A stretch of 64,000 bases of DNA. It comes from Sesamum alatum (Eukaryota > Streptophyta > Magnoliopsida > Lamiales > Pedaliaceae). The position numbers and the translations under genes were made by a program. Under the pieces are notes generated by a model. It worked only from the letters and a program-made list of their open reading frames with translations. It ran no database searches and had not been told where the DNA came from. The stretch is from assembly GCA_034509735.1 (NCBI GenBank), contig JACGWO010000006.1:2371001-2435000 (forward strand), written 5' to 3'. Positions 10,604 through 26,309 of the stretch are shown here, one piece after another; within the stretch, counting starts at the first letter, position 1, and each line of letters starts with the position of its first letter.

Positions 10604-13600
10604 ATGGCGGTGGAGTACAGCTGTTGCGAGGCGGAGTTCTTCATTCACATTGCGGTTATAGTGTTCCTGGTGACGTTTGCGGGCCTGATGTCCGGGCTCA
10701 CTTTGGGCCTCATGTCTCTCAGCCTCGTCGATCTTGAAGTGCTTGCCAAGTCCGGTACTCCCAAGGACAAACAGTATGCTGGTATAACATTTGTTGTTTT
10801 GGCTTTAGATTGTACTGCTTTCTTTTTTCTTTTTTTTTTTTTTTCATGGTTGATGCACTCTCGTAGGTTGCTTATTTAATTATGTGGTTTGATTATTGAT
10901 TAGTTTCAGGTTTGCGATTTTGTGGTTTGAGCGCACTGCAATTCAACCTGTAAATTTAGGTTTCATATTTGGAATTGTGTTTACTCTTTTTACGTTATGA
11001 GAAACTTAGTTTAGTCGAGTTTTCTTTTGGAGTTAATTGTGTTTCCTAGGAGTAACGTCATTTAATAGACAATCTGAATTAGTTATCTCCATTAGAGATT
11101 TTATTTTCTATGGAAAAATGCTCCATCTATTAGTTTTTATGAAATTTGTGGGTTTTTTAATGTGGAAAGCTAATTTTTGAATGCTCATGGTGTTTAATCT
11201 GTGTTGCTGACTTGAAACGAATCGCGCGTGTTTCTGAATTTCTTAACTCTACTTTGATTGAAGGCTTGAGTGCCACAGAGAAAATGCTGCTTTGTGTTTT
11301 CATTCATTAATCATGGTATTAACTAACATATGAAATCATTTGGCTTTGTGTTATATTGGTTTGGACTCTAATAGTTTTGTCAATGATTTTTCCCTTTGCA
11401 TACAGCAAAGATATTGCCAGTTGTTAAGAATCAGCATTTACTGCTTTGCACACTGCTTATCTGCAATGCTGCTGCTATGGAGGTATAACATAGTTGAGGT
11501 TTAATCTTTAAGCTTTGTAATCCTATCAGAGATTACTTAATCTTGGAGAACTTTTGCGTTTCAGGCACTTCCTATTTTCCTTGACGCTCTAGTCACTGCT
11601 TGGGGCGCAATCCTGATATCAGTGACATTGATTCTGCTGTTTGGTGAGGTAAGGGATTTTTAAGGAGCAAGTGACTGAAGGCCTCAGTTACAGAAACAAT
11701 TCTGAAAAAAAAAAAAAAAACGATTTGATTAAAGGACGTCCGAACTAAATGAACAATTCCTAATATTTGTTTCCAGTTTCCATATAAGTGATTTGGCCTG
11801 AATTTCAAAGATCTTATAAGTTGATCACATGAGCTGCACATGAAGTAACCCAATTTGCCTCTTTTGGATCATTTGCTCCCCTTTTATGTTTCAAAGTAGA
11901 AGTAATTTGTTTTACTACCGATAGCCCACTAATTCAACTCCACTCACCGCTTTACGAATGGTCACTTAGTAAAGTTGATTTGGTCCACCTCAGTTGTGAC
12001 AGAAGCAGATCGTAACTTGATGCATCATTCTTGAACAATTGGGAATAATAGTGATATGACAAGAACATCACAGATATAAATGTTTATAACTACATGTAAG
12101 GTGGATATAAAAATAAGGAAACATAATCCTCGGTTGGATTAATATGAGTCCAGATGGAACATTGAATTTGTTATGTTTCCAATATCCATGGCAGCATGAA
12201 GCAAGAAACTGACTGCTAGGCAGAGTGACTGATGTTTCACAATCTGATTTGTGGTTCTGTATTCTGTAATGCCAGATCATCCCACAATCTGTTTGCTCTA
12301 GGTATGGACTTGCTATCGGTGCAACTGTAGCTCCAGTTGTCCGTATCCTTGTTTGGATCTGTTTTCCAGTTGCATATCCAATAAGCAAGGTAAAATTCTG
12401 GTTTATTATCCATATCTGCATTTCGAATAATTTATGATGACTTTCCAAAATTTAACACCTTTGCCATGTGTTTCTGTATTTTGCAGTTGTTGGATTACCT
12501 GCTTGGCCATGGGCATAGAGCTCTATTTCGACGTGCTGAGTTGAAAACCCTTGTTGATTTACATGGCAATGAGGTATTGAAAGCATTAAAAGTCTGGGTT
12601 GTACGGGACATCTTGTTTTTGTCTTAGGGCTTTTTCTGTGCTTATTGTAAATCATCAACCCCCCTTCTCTTCCTGTCGGTGCTCTCTGGTAAAGCTCTGA
12701 TGTGCTCTACTGTAACTCTGCTGGCTGATCATGCAGGCTGGTAAAGGGGGAGAACTCACCCATGATGAGACAACTATTATTGCTGGGGCGCTAGAACTCA
12801 GTGAGAAAACTGCTAGTGATGCCATGACTCCAATATCTGAAACTTTTGCTATTGATATAAATGCGAAGCTTGATAGGTGATGCATAGTTTCTGTTCAACA
12901 ACTTTACCATTCTCTCAGTTGCGTGTCTGACAATAATATCGTCTTTTTTGTGGTCCAGGTCCTTGATGAATCTAATTTTGGAGAAAGGACATAGCAGAGT
13001 GCCGGTCTACTATGAGCAACCTACAAATATTATTGGGCTTGTTCTGGTACTTGTTTCATCTTCTGTGTGGTTGGTCACTAATTAGTTTTTTCATAAAGAA
13101 AGATGCATCTTCAAATGAGTATATTTCAAGTGGATTAGAGGTCTCCGACTTTACAAGAGTACTGTGAGTTTTCACTCAGATCCGCTTCTTGTTGAACTTG
13201 ATTGAGGTGAACTTGATTGAGGTCTTATGCCGACCGGCCCTTTTGAACTAGACTCTTAACTGGAAAATTCAGGATGTAAAGGAGTAATATACATAATTGA
13301 GGAAATGGCAAAGACCTGAGGTCTCATGAAAAGGTTAATTTGTACTATACCATTCTACTTCTTAAAGGATTAGATCAGACTATACTTCATGCCTTGCTTT
13401 CAGCTGTATTGTGAGTGCACCTCCGCCTGCAGGGTCTTCACTTGTTTCCATCAGCCTTTATATTACTTCCTTTTTTACCTCACATAATGCACACAGCAGC
13501 AAGATAGCCTTTCATCCATGATGCCGTACATTCAAACCCCCCCCCCCCCCCCCCCCTCTCCTGGTTTTTTTATCATTAAACAATGCCCGTGAACATGCCA

Positions 13601-14645
13601 AATAGCCGCTCACGTTCTAGGTGATACTTGATGCCCTGACGTTTTCATCTTATGCTATTCTGATCTTGTAGGTGAAAAACTTGCTAACCGTTCATCCTGA
13701 GGATAAAGTACCAGTGAAGAGTGTCACTATTCGCAGAATTCCAAGGTATGATGGTGCTTTGAAACTTTGAATCGTTGTATACCCAAAATTTATCTTGTGT
13801 TGCATGAAATAATGAAAATCAGTCGCTCTCTGCTTGATTATGGTGTTTACGCAGATTACTTAATTCAGATAAATTAGTCACAGAAAAGTTTTGATCTGAG
13901 AGATGATGGCAACCATGAAACTTAGTTCATAACTTCCTCTCTGTACATATGCACTCATGCACTAGTGTGCTTGTTCGTAAATCGTAACACCTGTGTGTAG
14001 CACCTAACTGCAGAAACATTTGGTTTCTCGTCTGTATAGTCTGGCTAGGCTACTCATGATATTACTTCCTTTGTTTGTTTTGTTCCTAGGGTTCCAGAAA
14101 CTATGCCGTTATATGACATCTTGAATGAGTTCCAGAAGGGTCACAGTCACATGGCTGTTGTTGTGAGACAGTGTACCAAAGTCCCCGTCCAGCCGGCTGG
14201 CACAGGTGATGCAGAAAGTGTGTCTGTTGATGTAGGTTCTGTCAAAGATGTGAGAGTGGACATTGATGGTGAAAAGCCGTCATTGGATAAAAGTGTGAAG
14301 AGCAAAAGACCTCTGCAGAAATGGAAGAGTTTTCCCAACACAGGAAGCAATTCTTTCAAGGGTACACCTAGAAGCAAGAAGTGGACGAAAAACATGTACT
14401 CCGACATTCTAAAAATAGATGAAACTCCACTGCCAAAGCTGCCCGAAGAAGAAGAGGCAGTAGGAATAATAACCATGGAAGACGTCATTGAAGAGCTTTT
14501 GCAGGTAAAGTCCATTATCTTTGTCTCAAAACCTGAACATTTTAATCCCCCGTGCATAAACAAGGCTCCATCTCTTATTTGATTGATTTGCTTTGTGCAG
14601 GAAGAGATATTCGACGAAACAGATCACCATGACGAAGATTCATGA
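10604..14645 (+). CDS. DUF21/CBS-domain (CNNM/CorC-like) metal transporter
   Basis: Ten exons: 10604-10781, 11406-11482, 11565-11648, 12276-12389, 12487-12573, 12737-12876, 12959-13046, 13672-13745, 14090-14504, 14601-14645; joined length 1302 nt, 433 aa. All junctions are GT-AG and keep frame. The N-terminal half is a DUF21/CNNM membrane domain: hydrophobic segment after residue 12, the glycine-rich [15 protein letters not shown], and LILLFGEIIPQS. Then come [14 protein letters not shown] and a CBS pair with [16 protein letters not shown] and [23 protein letters not shown]. From memory it matches Arabidopsis At4g33700/At2g14520 closely along its length. Family members are thought to move or regulate Mg2+ or other divalent cations across internal membranes; the substrate here is not shown. 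The insert between CBS halves (roughly residues 300-385) is basic and Ser/Lys-rich. Confidence 0.93.
13537..13556 (+). repeat. Poly-C tract of 20 bases in an intron
   Basis: An uninterrupted run of cytosines inside intron 7 of the DUF21 gene. Such runs are unusual in AT-rich plant introns and prone to replication slippage and sequencing error, so the exact length is uncertain. Confidence 0.8.
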
Positions 14646-15557
14646 CGTATGGTAAGTGGGTATCGAATGTACAATTCAGACTGTTAAAAATGCGTTGGTA
14701 TACTATGTCGGAGGTAATTTTTGGTTCGATGTACGTAAAATATTTGTATCGAGGCACTTGATCGTTATCGACCAAAGGTATAAGTCATTGAAAGTGTAGA
14801 GTGAAGTGATGGTTCTTGTTGTTCAGTAGAGAGAGTCGTCATATGTACAGTGACCGCAATCAGTGAGAGGTTTAGACATGTTTTGTCCTACTGTATCTAT
14901 CCAGCTTCCAAAACACTTAACCATTTCGAAATTATAGCTAAGTTCAATTCGAATTGCACTCTCTCTAACATTTACGTGCATGTTTATACTGTATCTGAAT
15001 CTTGAATTTTAACGAGAAAACTCAGAAAAGTGTTTGTGTTTTAGTTGATTGAATTTTCTATCTCACATATTATTTGTATATTATATTTCATTTAACATAT
15101 ACACGATATATATATATATATAAAATTTTCCCTAATAAAATAGGTGATGTCTATTTCTGTTATTTTTGTCCTCAATACAGGATAAAATTAACAAAATGGA
15201 TTTGTACAGGAATTAAAATTATAAAATTTTCATATTTATGTCTAAGTTTAGCAGCAGACCATGAGAAATCTTTACACATTTCAAACATGGGGTGTAGTGA
15301 GATCAGTGCTGAAAAATAAATTATAAATATCCTTTTTATTTACTAAAAATCTTATTTTACTCATCGCAATGAAAATAAGTTAGTGATGTCTATAATTAAT
15401 AAATAAAAGTTTTACAAATGCGATTTCCACATCAGTATCGCCCAAGTTGCTTTTAGCGTGCATATGTTGAATGTAATAGAAATGCACAAAATTTGAAATA
15501 AAAATCTAACAGATGTTTTAGATGCCTTGATTTTTTATTTTTTTTTGTAGTAGCCAG
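14646..15557. other. 3' UTR of the DUF21 gene and spacer to histone H3
   Basis: The first 300 bases are probably 3' UTR of the DUF21 gene. The remainder is AT-rich with a short (TA)n run near 15108-15122. No gene was seen. Confidence 0.5.
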
Positions 15558-15568
15558 GTCATCGATCC
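15558..15568 (+). promoter_or_regulatory. Histone type-I-like element, distal copy
   Basis: GTCATCGATCC matches the central part of the plant histone type I element as I recall it (hexamer ACGTCA joined to a reversed octamer GATCCGCG). It lies about 320 bp upstream of the H3 start codon. The family role is S-phase and meristem expression; function here is inferred from position only. Confidence 0.4.
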
Positions 15569-15665
15569 TCCTCACCCAGACTAAAGAAACTGCCACCGTA
15601 GATTAAAAAATCATCCAACGACTCAATATCCTCGTTCTACACTTTTGCAATCAAACACAACGCTG

Positions 15666-15683
15666 TCACGTCATCAATCCGGC
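15666..15683 (+). promoter_or_regulatory. Histone type-I-like element, proximal copy (ACGTCA hexamer)
   Basis: TCACGTCATCAATCCGGC carries a perfect ACGTCA hexamer followed by an ATCCG partial reversed octamer, about 14 of 18 positions matching the type I consensus I recall. It sits 100 bp upstream of the H3 TATA box, the usual spacing in plant replication-dependent histone promoters. Confidence 0.5.
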
Positions 15684-15782
15684 TCAACTCATGTAAATGA
15701 ATCACAGCCCTTGAGGACGAAAATATGCAAATGGAGGGTGCTGATTATTTTCCCATCCCGCCATAACTTTCAAAACCCCACC

Positions 15783-16297
<515 letters not shown>

Positions 16298-18506
16298 TTC
16301 TATTCCTAATGGGGATGAATGGATCTTAAAGGTCGGTATCGTTGGTTTAGGTAAATATGTGGTTATATTTTGTAGTGAAGGGTTTTGAATTCTGCAGAAA
16401 TGAAAGTTGAGGAATGTTCTTGTTCAATTGATTGTTTGAGGTGTTTTTATTCCCCAATATCATAGCTTCAAGGAATCAATCAGATATCTATAACATCAAA
16501 TTACAAGTTAGATGAAAATGTAACAATAGTAAAGTTCAATTTTCTCCCAATTCCATGTGAAAACTGTGCTGCTTGCTACATCTTCTCTAACAATTAATAG
16601 AACTCTCACTCTTGCAAGAAAACATTACCAGAAAACAGAAATCAACCCATAGGAAAGTATGTTATGGGCTCACAAATTGTGAAGACCATACCAATTTTCC
16701 GAAGCTATGTTTTTATTCCGACACAGTGAATGATTTTTCTACGGCCCAATTCATATTATAACTTTGGGTACGGCTTTGCAGAATATCTCCCCAACACAGT
16801 ATCAGCTGTTTTTATGGCCCATTTGTATCTGCCTTCACTTTATTTTTAAAAAACACTCCGCAAATATATGTCCAGAAAAGTGATAATTCATTTCAAAAGT
16901 CTTCTTCCGGCCTTTCTCTTCTGTTTTTCTATCTATTTTCGTTCTTTTTTGTAGGACTGCAATGTGTTTGAAAATTTTCTCATAAACTATAATTGAAAGC
17001 AATAATAGATAACTAAAATGAAATCGATAGAGAGGAATTTCAATTCAGAGTGTATCACCTAATTGTTATGTTAATTATTGATCGTAAAAGATTAATTTCA
17101 CAACGAAGCATTCAACTTTGAGATATATTAGAATAGTCATAATAAGTTCCCATTTTTTGACCATAATTGATTTGACTAAAAAAAGATTGGGTACAATAGT
17201 GTTCTATATCTATTTAATAATAGCATTTGCATTAGTGAAAACAGTTAAACCTAAATCAAACAATTGATATGATTGCAATTATCTAATTTAGTTTTCTTGT
17301 CCGTACAAATAAATCATGCAAAACACCACAATTAATTTACTTGCTATTCATACTAATCATTCATGACAATTACAGATCATTGAATTTATGGATAAACAAT
17401 TAACATTGAATCGACTTGTCGGATTTATGAATAATCATTATTCCATAAGTAGTAAATCAAGACAAGAAATACTTGACGAAATCAAATAAATTCAAAATTT
17501 CAAAACATAATAATTGGGTTCAAAAATTTCCCTTGAATAAGAAATGAGAATTATCTACACATCATTTGTGTAGAAAACCCAAAATCTTACATAAAAACTA
17601 AAAAGAATGGAAAAGGGAGAAGATGATCAAGACTATGAGAGTAATGAAATATGGAATTGAACGTAGGATGCTCAACCTTAAGACATCTTTTATAGCACAA
17701 AACTTCCTCTCTTTTGCCTTCCAACTTGCCGTCTAGAAAAAGGACACAAATCGCATTCAAAAATCATTCCACATTGCTCACTTTTGTGCAGATAATAGTT
17801 GAGCACTCAATAGGGCGTGGTTACGCCCTATTGAGTGTTCAAATCTATTTTCGTCCCCCATTCTTTTTATTACTTTTTGGGTTAATTGCGTCATTTGGAT
17901 TCTAATTTGATCGAAGCTTGTCATAACAACTTCTACATTCAAAATATGAATAATTCAAAGATTTATGCGATAAAATTCTTTCAAAATACTCAGAATAAAC
18001 ATGCATAGGAGCAATAAATTTCGTTTTATCAATGTACTGTTCAAAGATGTTGATGTGGGCCAAATATGTCAATTGGCCAAGCCTTTAGGAATGGCCCTAT
18101 AAAGAGATGGTAAAGCCCAATCAGGCCCAATCCAAGAGGATCCATGCAAGCATAAATTGGGTCAAACCGAATCAATCTGACCCGGTCCAACTTAGAATCT
18201 CCAAAGGCTTGCATGCATGTCATCCGAATATTGGCCGAAACTACATAAACCCTCAAATTTGAATATCCAAGTATCTTTGATGCTTTATTGTTACTTTAAG
18301 TTCAATTGTTTAGACCTCACGATTATTATCTAACTTGGCCGTTTGAGTGGTCACGCTAGGGACGATTCCAACACCTCTAACGTCTATGTTGACTTTAAGT
18401 TTATTTTTTTCTCTGGACCTGAGCTCGACCGTATGGATCAGGAGGCTAGGAGCTCGTATCAGATGTAAATATTATGCATTAGAGATCTACACAATTTATA
18501 TATATA
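16298..18506. other. H3 3' region and intergenic DNA
   Basis: The H3 3' UTR is probably in the first 250 bases. Beyond that no gene was recognised. The one distinct structure is the hairpin at 17799-17842, listed separately. Confidence 0.5.
17799..17842. repeat. Near-perfect 20-bp hairpin with 4-nt loop
   Basis: The arm at 17799-17818 pairs with 17823-17842 with one mismatch around the loop GGTT; the paired core is ACTCAATAGGGCGT. It is GC-richer than its surroundings. It is not flanked by an obvious target duplication and does not resemble the MITE termini in this window. It could be a cruciform, a palindromic transposon remnant or a very short small-RNA hairpin. Confidence 0.7.
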
Positions 18507-18736
18507 CGGTTTAATGCAATTTACCTCCAGTGAAATTACAAATGAGCAAATTACCCGTATATGAAAGAAAATAGCAATTTACCTCCCTCAACAGGGAGGT
18601 AAATTGTTCCATTTTGAAAAATACAGAGAGGTAAATTGATTCATTTTAAAAAATAGGGAGGTAAATTGCTATTTTATTTTTCATATGGGGTAATTTGAAC
18701 ATTACAATATCACAAGGGGTTACTTGCATTTTTTCC
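18507..18736. mobile_element. Foldback MITE, about 230 bp
   Basis: The left arm (AATGCAATTTACCTCC) and the right arm in reverse complement (AATGCAAGTAACCCCT) pair, and the phrase AGCAATTTACCTCCCT occurs in both arms. It is flanked by TATATATA on both sides, so the target duplication is masked by the microsatellite. It is the same family as the better-bounded element at 32464-32736. Confidence 0.6.
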
Positions 18737-18903
18737 TATATATATATATATCAATTACAAATATTAATAATAATCGAAATGTGTAGATTTTATAACTAAC
18801 ATGTAGAAATAATTAAATGCCAATACTTAGATTTATCTACAAAATAATACTAGTTACCTTTTTATTTATGGGCAATATGTTGAAACTACAGTAAATTTAG
18901 AAT

Positions 18904-19350
18904 TAATTACACATAAACTCCCTTTGAAAATGTGAAATTACATTTTTCCTCAAAAAAGTTTTGAAACTACACTTACTCCTCCTCCGAAAATTCTATGTTT
19001 ACACCTGACACCCTTCCGTTAGAGTTTGAACAAAAAATATTGATGTTAGCTAACAAATTAACAAAATTTTCAATTTTGCCCCTTAGCTAAAATTCTCATG
19101 TATATTTTTGTACTTATGAGGAAATAAATGAAATATATATAATATGAAGTGAGGTTAATATTATTATATTTTTTTTCTTATAAATACAAAAGTATTACAT
19201 GGTAATGTTGAATGAGTAGTAAAATAAATAAAAAAATGTAATTAGGTTTTGCTAATGACAACATTTTTAGTCCAAACTCTCACGAAAGGGAGTCATGTGA
19301 AAACGATGATTTTTCTGAGGGTTGTAAGTGTAATTTTATTTTTTTTTTTT
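18904..19350. mobile_element. Degenerate MITE, same family as 38605-39113
   Basis: It shares with the 38.6-kb copy the run from TTAATTACA through CCCTTTGAAAATGTGAAATTACA, the central AGAGTTTGAACAAAA block and CAATTTTGCCCCTTA. The ends are imprecise and no target duplication was found. Confidence 0.5.
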
Positions 19351-19499
19351 AAAAAGATAATTCTGTATTTTTAGAAAGAGTTCTCTTTGTAAATTTTGTA
19401 TTTACAAAGGGGAAAAAAATTAACACGATTCAGTTCGAATTTGTAGAGAAAGTGAACCCCTCCCTCCTTTCTATTCAATGAAGGTGGTCCATTTTTGAG

Positions 19500-19690
19500 T
19501 TGGAAGCAATAAATTTTATTAATTGAAATAAAGCGATTACAATTAGTCCTATCGGTATTAATATTGGACAGAGACAAATACAAACAATCATATCGACAAT
19601 ATCATAGAAACTAACATCTTGTTATTACAGCAACAAATAAACCTACTATATAATAGAAACAAATCATCCAACACAGAAAATTCGAACCGA
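19500..19690 (-). repeat. Dispersed retroposon-like repeat, copy 1
   Basis: About 190 bp are shared with 40556-40750, in the same orientation. On the minus strand the repeat begins near a GGTTCGAA motif that resembles the B box of an RNA polymerase III promoter, and ends in TTAATAAAATT, which resembles a retroposon tail. It could be a SINE or a LINE 3' end. No target duplication was identified. Confidence 0.4.
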
Positions 19691-20076
19691 TGTCCTCTAG
19701 GAGGTGGTCTATTATGACCACATAACATATTTGTGGCTTCTTCTGAATGTTTGGTTCTGCAAATCTTTGTGGCTTTCCTTATAAATGCTCCCACCAACCT
19801 GCTTGATTTTTTTCTGAATTTTTCCTTGTGCAAATATTTCTGGCCTTCATAATAAATGCTCCCACCAACCTTGTTCCGATTTTATGGGCAGCCACGACCA
19901 CAAAATTTAAGTTATTACAACTTCCATCCACTCGTATTTAATAATTAATATTGACATGATTTCATTTCTATAACTACTCTGAGTGGGCCTAGCTGGGAAG
20001 TTGCACAGTTGGGGCAATGATTATTTAATGCAATTCTTCTACTTATTATTTGCTGAAACATTTGAATTTCATTTTA

Positions 20077-20501
20077 CGGTAAATTATATCTATCTTTCCT
20101 GAGGTTTGGTATAATTACAAATACCTACTCATTATTTGAAAAATTACAAATACCCTCTGAGGTTTGTAATTTTTAACCAGAGGCCTAAAATTAACCATTT
20201 TGCCCTTGAATTTTTTATTAAAATTGTAGAAAAGTCGGCAAAGGCAAATTGCATTATTGCTCCTCTGTGTAAAAAACTTAAGAAACCTCTCCCTGCACAT
20301 TGTAGTTCAAAAAAATATTAAAAATTAAATAAAAATAATTTAGTGCATAAGGGCATTTTGATCAATTTACTCATAAAAATTAATGAAAATGGGTTATTTG
20401 TTAGATGGTTACAAACCTCAGGGGGTATTTGTAATTTTTCAAATAATGAGGAGGTATTTGTAATTATATCAAACCTCAGAGGAAGTAAATATAATTTACC
20501 C
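20077..20501 (+). mobile_element. Mutator-type MITE family A, copy 1 (425 bp)
   Basis: Flanked by a perfect 9-bp duplication TTCATTTTA (20068-20076 and 20502-20510). Terminal inverted repeats are CGGTAAATTATAT and, reversed, GGGTAAATTATAT, followed by a conserved CTGAGGTTTG block in each arm. The interior is shared with copies at 42772-43179 and 59699-60123. Short open frames inside are not genes. Confidence 0.82.
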
Positions 20502-20600
20502 TTCATTTTATTTCGAATAATTAGAGAAAAAGATAGGGAAAAAGGCAACCGACATAGGCTGTGGTCACATGTTATTACCACTCTTGAATTATGTTTGAGC

Positions 20601-21430
20601 TAGGCTTATCAATGGGTGGGCATTATTTTATTTGGATTCGGACCCAATAAATACCCATAGTTATTATTTATAGACCCTACTCAGACCCTATTCATATAAT
20701 ACTCGTTGGGTCTTACCCATGCTATACCCATAGTAATTGGGTCAAATATGGGTCTTACCTATGTTAATTTGTTAAAGTGATAAAGCATTATACAAATTTT
20801 TTTTATAATGATATCATCAAAACATATTACAAAATTAATTAATAAAAATATTCCATGAATTTGCAATCGATAAAATAAATTGAAAGCTATTCAATTTTTT
20901 AACATTTGCAAATCGAACATCGATAATTGAAATATAAAAAATGATCTTGACTTTGTTCAAATATTAGCCATTATTAATTAATTACATAATCTACATAAAT
21001 TCGAGATATGAACATAAATTGAAAAACAGTAAGAAAAAATAAGTATGAAAATAGGCTTTAACTTAGAAATACATTTTTTTAAATCAATTTGAAATTGCGT
21101 TCAACTTTAATTTAATGAGTTTTTACAATTCAAATTCAAACAAATCTTATCTTCACATGTTAGTCGAGCTTAACTAATTTTACATGATAAGTAAATCGAG
21201 TCGATTGATATATAAAAAATTTACAAATTTAAAGAATTTTAAAATTTTACCCGTTCAATACCCATACCCATGAGTATTTTAGGGTTTAGACCCTACCCAT
21301 ACCCAAAAGTTATATTCCAATGGGTATGGGTCCGAGTTTGGGTTTAATATAAAACTATTGGGTTCGAGTATGGGTATTAACTATTATAATGGGTACGGAT
21401 CTGAGTATTACCCGCTCATTCACAGGTCTA
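20601..21430. mobile_element. hAT-type non-autonomous element, 830 bp
   Basis: Flanked by a perfect 8-bp duplication GTTTGAGC (20593-20600 and 21431-21438), the hAT signature. Imperfect terminal inverted repeats are TAGGCTTATCAATGGG and, reversed, TAGACCTGTGAATGAG. Both ends are rich in GGGTATGGGTC-like phrases. There is no transposase frame. Related decayed sequence occurs at about 48.3-48.45 and 49.18-49.37 kb. Confidence 0.75.
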
Positions 21431-21438
21431 GTTTGAGC

Positions 21439-22430
21439 CATATCCAAAAGTGAGTTGTAAGATGTAATAACAAACTCAATGTAAATGTAAAATGGAATAA
21501 ACCATTCCTCATAATCAGGTTATAAGTTTACTCCCGCAATGTAATCACAACTCAATCAAATGTAATCATTCCTTGTAATCTACTTATTTGTCTACTAACC
21601 CAAGTTTAATAATCAGCGCGCATTCTCATTGGGATATGAAATGAACTAAAAACCCACTTCTCATAATCAAACTTATAAGTTTACTTACTACTACATGCAC
21701 ATTTGTGCTTAAATAGACTTTAAATCTAACTCCTAACCACTACGGCTCACCATTTGTTGCAAAATTTCATGGTTTCGACCACCATTCAGATGTTTCTTTA
21801 AGTTTACTCTTTTTAAGGTGACTTAAGTTAATTTTCATATTTTCTATAGTTATGCTTATGTTTGATAGTTTGGGCTGAATTTCATGGTTTTCCTTGACAG
21901 TCCAAAATTTAGTCTGTTTCAGTCGTGTTCTGCCTAAATTATACCTCTTACTAAACAATAAGATATTTCAAATTCAAATTCTCAAAATATTGGAGACGTG
22001 ATCTTCTTTATTTTTTAAATTCCTATTGCTTCCGTTCATCAGTCAGAGTGTAACAAAAATTCCAAGGAAGGAAGAATTCAAGTGATGAGAAACTGATGGT
22101 GGGAATGGGATTGAGTAACGGAACTGTTTCCACCAGCCACCACGATTACTCAGTGAATACGTACAAGCATCTTCTTTTCTGTTAAGGCTTTTATTGCTTA
22201 CCACTAACGCAAACTTTTGGACATGACCAAGAATGCAAGAAAAGATGTAGTTGAGCTACTAATAGTAGTATTAGGAGTAGTATGGTACAACGTTTACAAT
22301 GTTTTATCTTGGTCTAAACCTGGCTTTTTTTAGTAGGCAGACCAACATAATTCAAACTAATACTACTAGATCAATATTTTCTTTTTTATTTAGGAAAAAA
22401 ATAATGAATAGGAGAGTTTGATTGATTGGT
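21439..22430. other. Intergenic DNA and 3' flank of squalene epoxidase
   Basis: No gene recognised. The last 200 bases before 22431 are likely 3' UTR of the squalene epoxidase gene, which is transcribed toward lower coordinates. Confidence 0.5.
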
Positions 22431-25821
<3,391 letters not shown>

Positions 25822-25872
25822 TTCCGATTCCGCTGAAGGTCGTGATGCGGTGATGAATCAAAAGTTCTCGAG

Positions 25873-25898
25873 ACTTCTCTCTCTCTCTCTCTCTCTCT
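25873..25898. repeat. (CT)n microsatellite in the squalene epoxidase 5' UTR
   Basis: About twelve CT repeats on the plus strand, GA on the transcript, lie 50 bp upstream of the start codon. GA/CT tracts in plant 5' UTRs are common and can bind GAGA-type factors. Confidence 0.7.
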
Positions 25899-25971
25899 GT
25901 TGTTCCTTCTCCTCTCCTTTTAATCCGTGCACGAGATTTTTGTGTGTGGTTTTGGGCTCGATATGCCGCCT

Positions 25972-25979
25972 ATAAATAG
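25972..25979 (-). promoter_or_regulatory. Putative TATA box of squalene epoxidase
   Basis: TATTTATA on the minus strand, within the near-palindrome CCTATTTATAGG, lies about 150 bp upstream of the start codon, leaving a 5' UTR of about 120 bp that would include the GA tract. Confidence 0.4.
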
Positions 25980-26309
25980 GCAGCGAAGTGAACCGGCTTT
26001 AACGGCTCGGCTTGGACGGCTACTGAAAACGTGTTTTGTCCCGCCAAAATTAAATAAATTTGTTTTTAATTAAGTTACTGCCTTGGAAGTTCTTTTGTAG
26101 TAGGTTGGTAACCATAGTTAAATTTTCCCACTTCGGGTCACGGACGAAAAAGAGCGTTTATCAGTTTATTATTGAAAATATATTAAAAAATATATTTATA
26201 TTTTTATAATTTTTATATTTAAATTAAGGTTGTTTAAATTGTATAGATATTTTTTGTCAATTTCTGCAATTTAATAATAAAATTGTAAGTACTAAGTTAT
26301 TTTTTTGAA

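Noticed and set aside
15074..15319. 81-codon frame after the DUF21 gene
   Set aside because: It is AT-rich with low-complexity YIYI-type translation and no recognised motif.
20343..20603. 86-codon frame similar to a minus-strand frame at 59630-59857
   Set aside because: The similarity is real but comes from MITE family A copies; there are no protein features and the frame crosses an element end.
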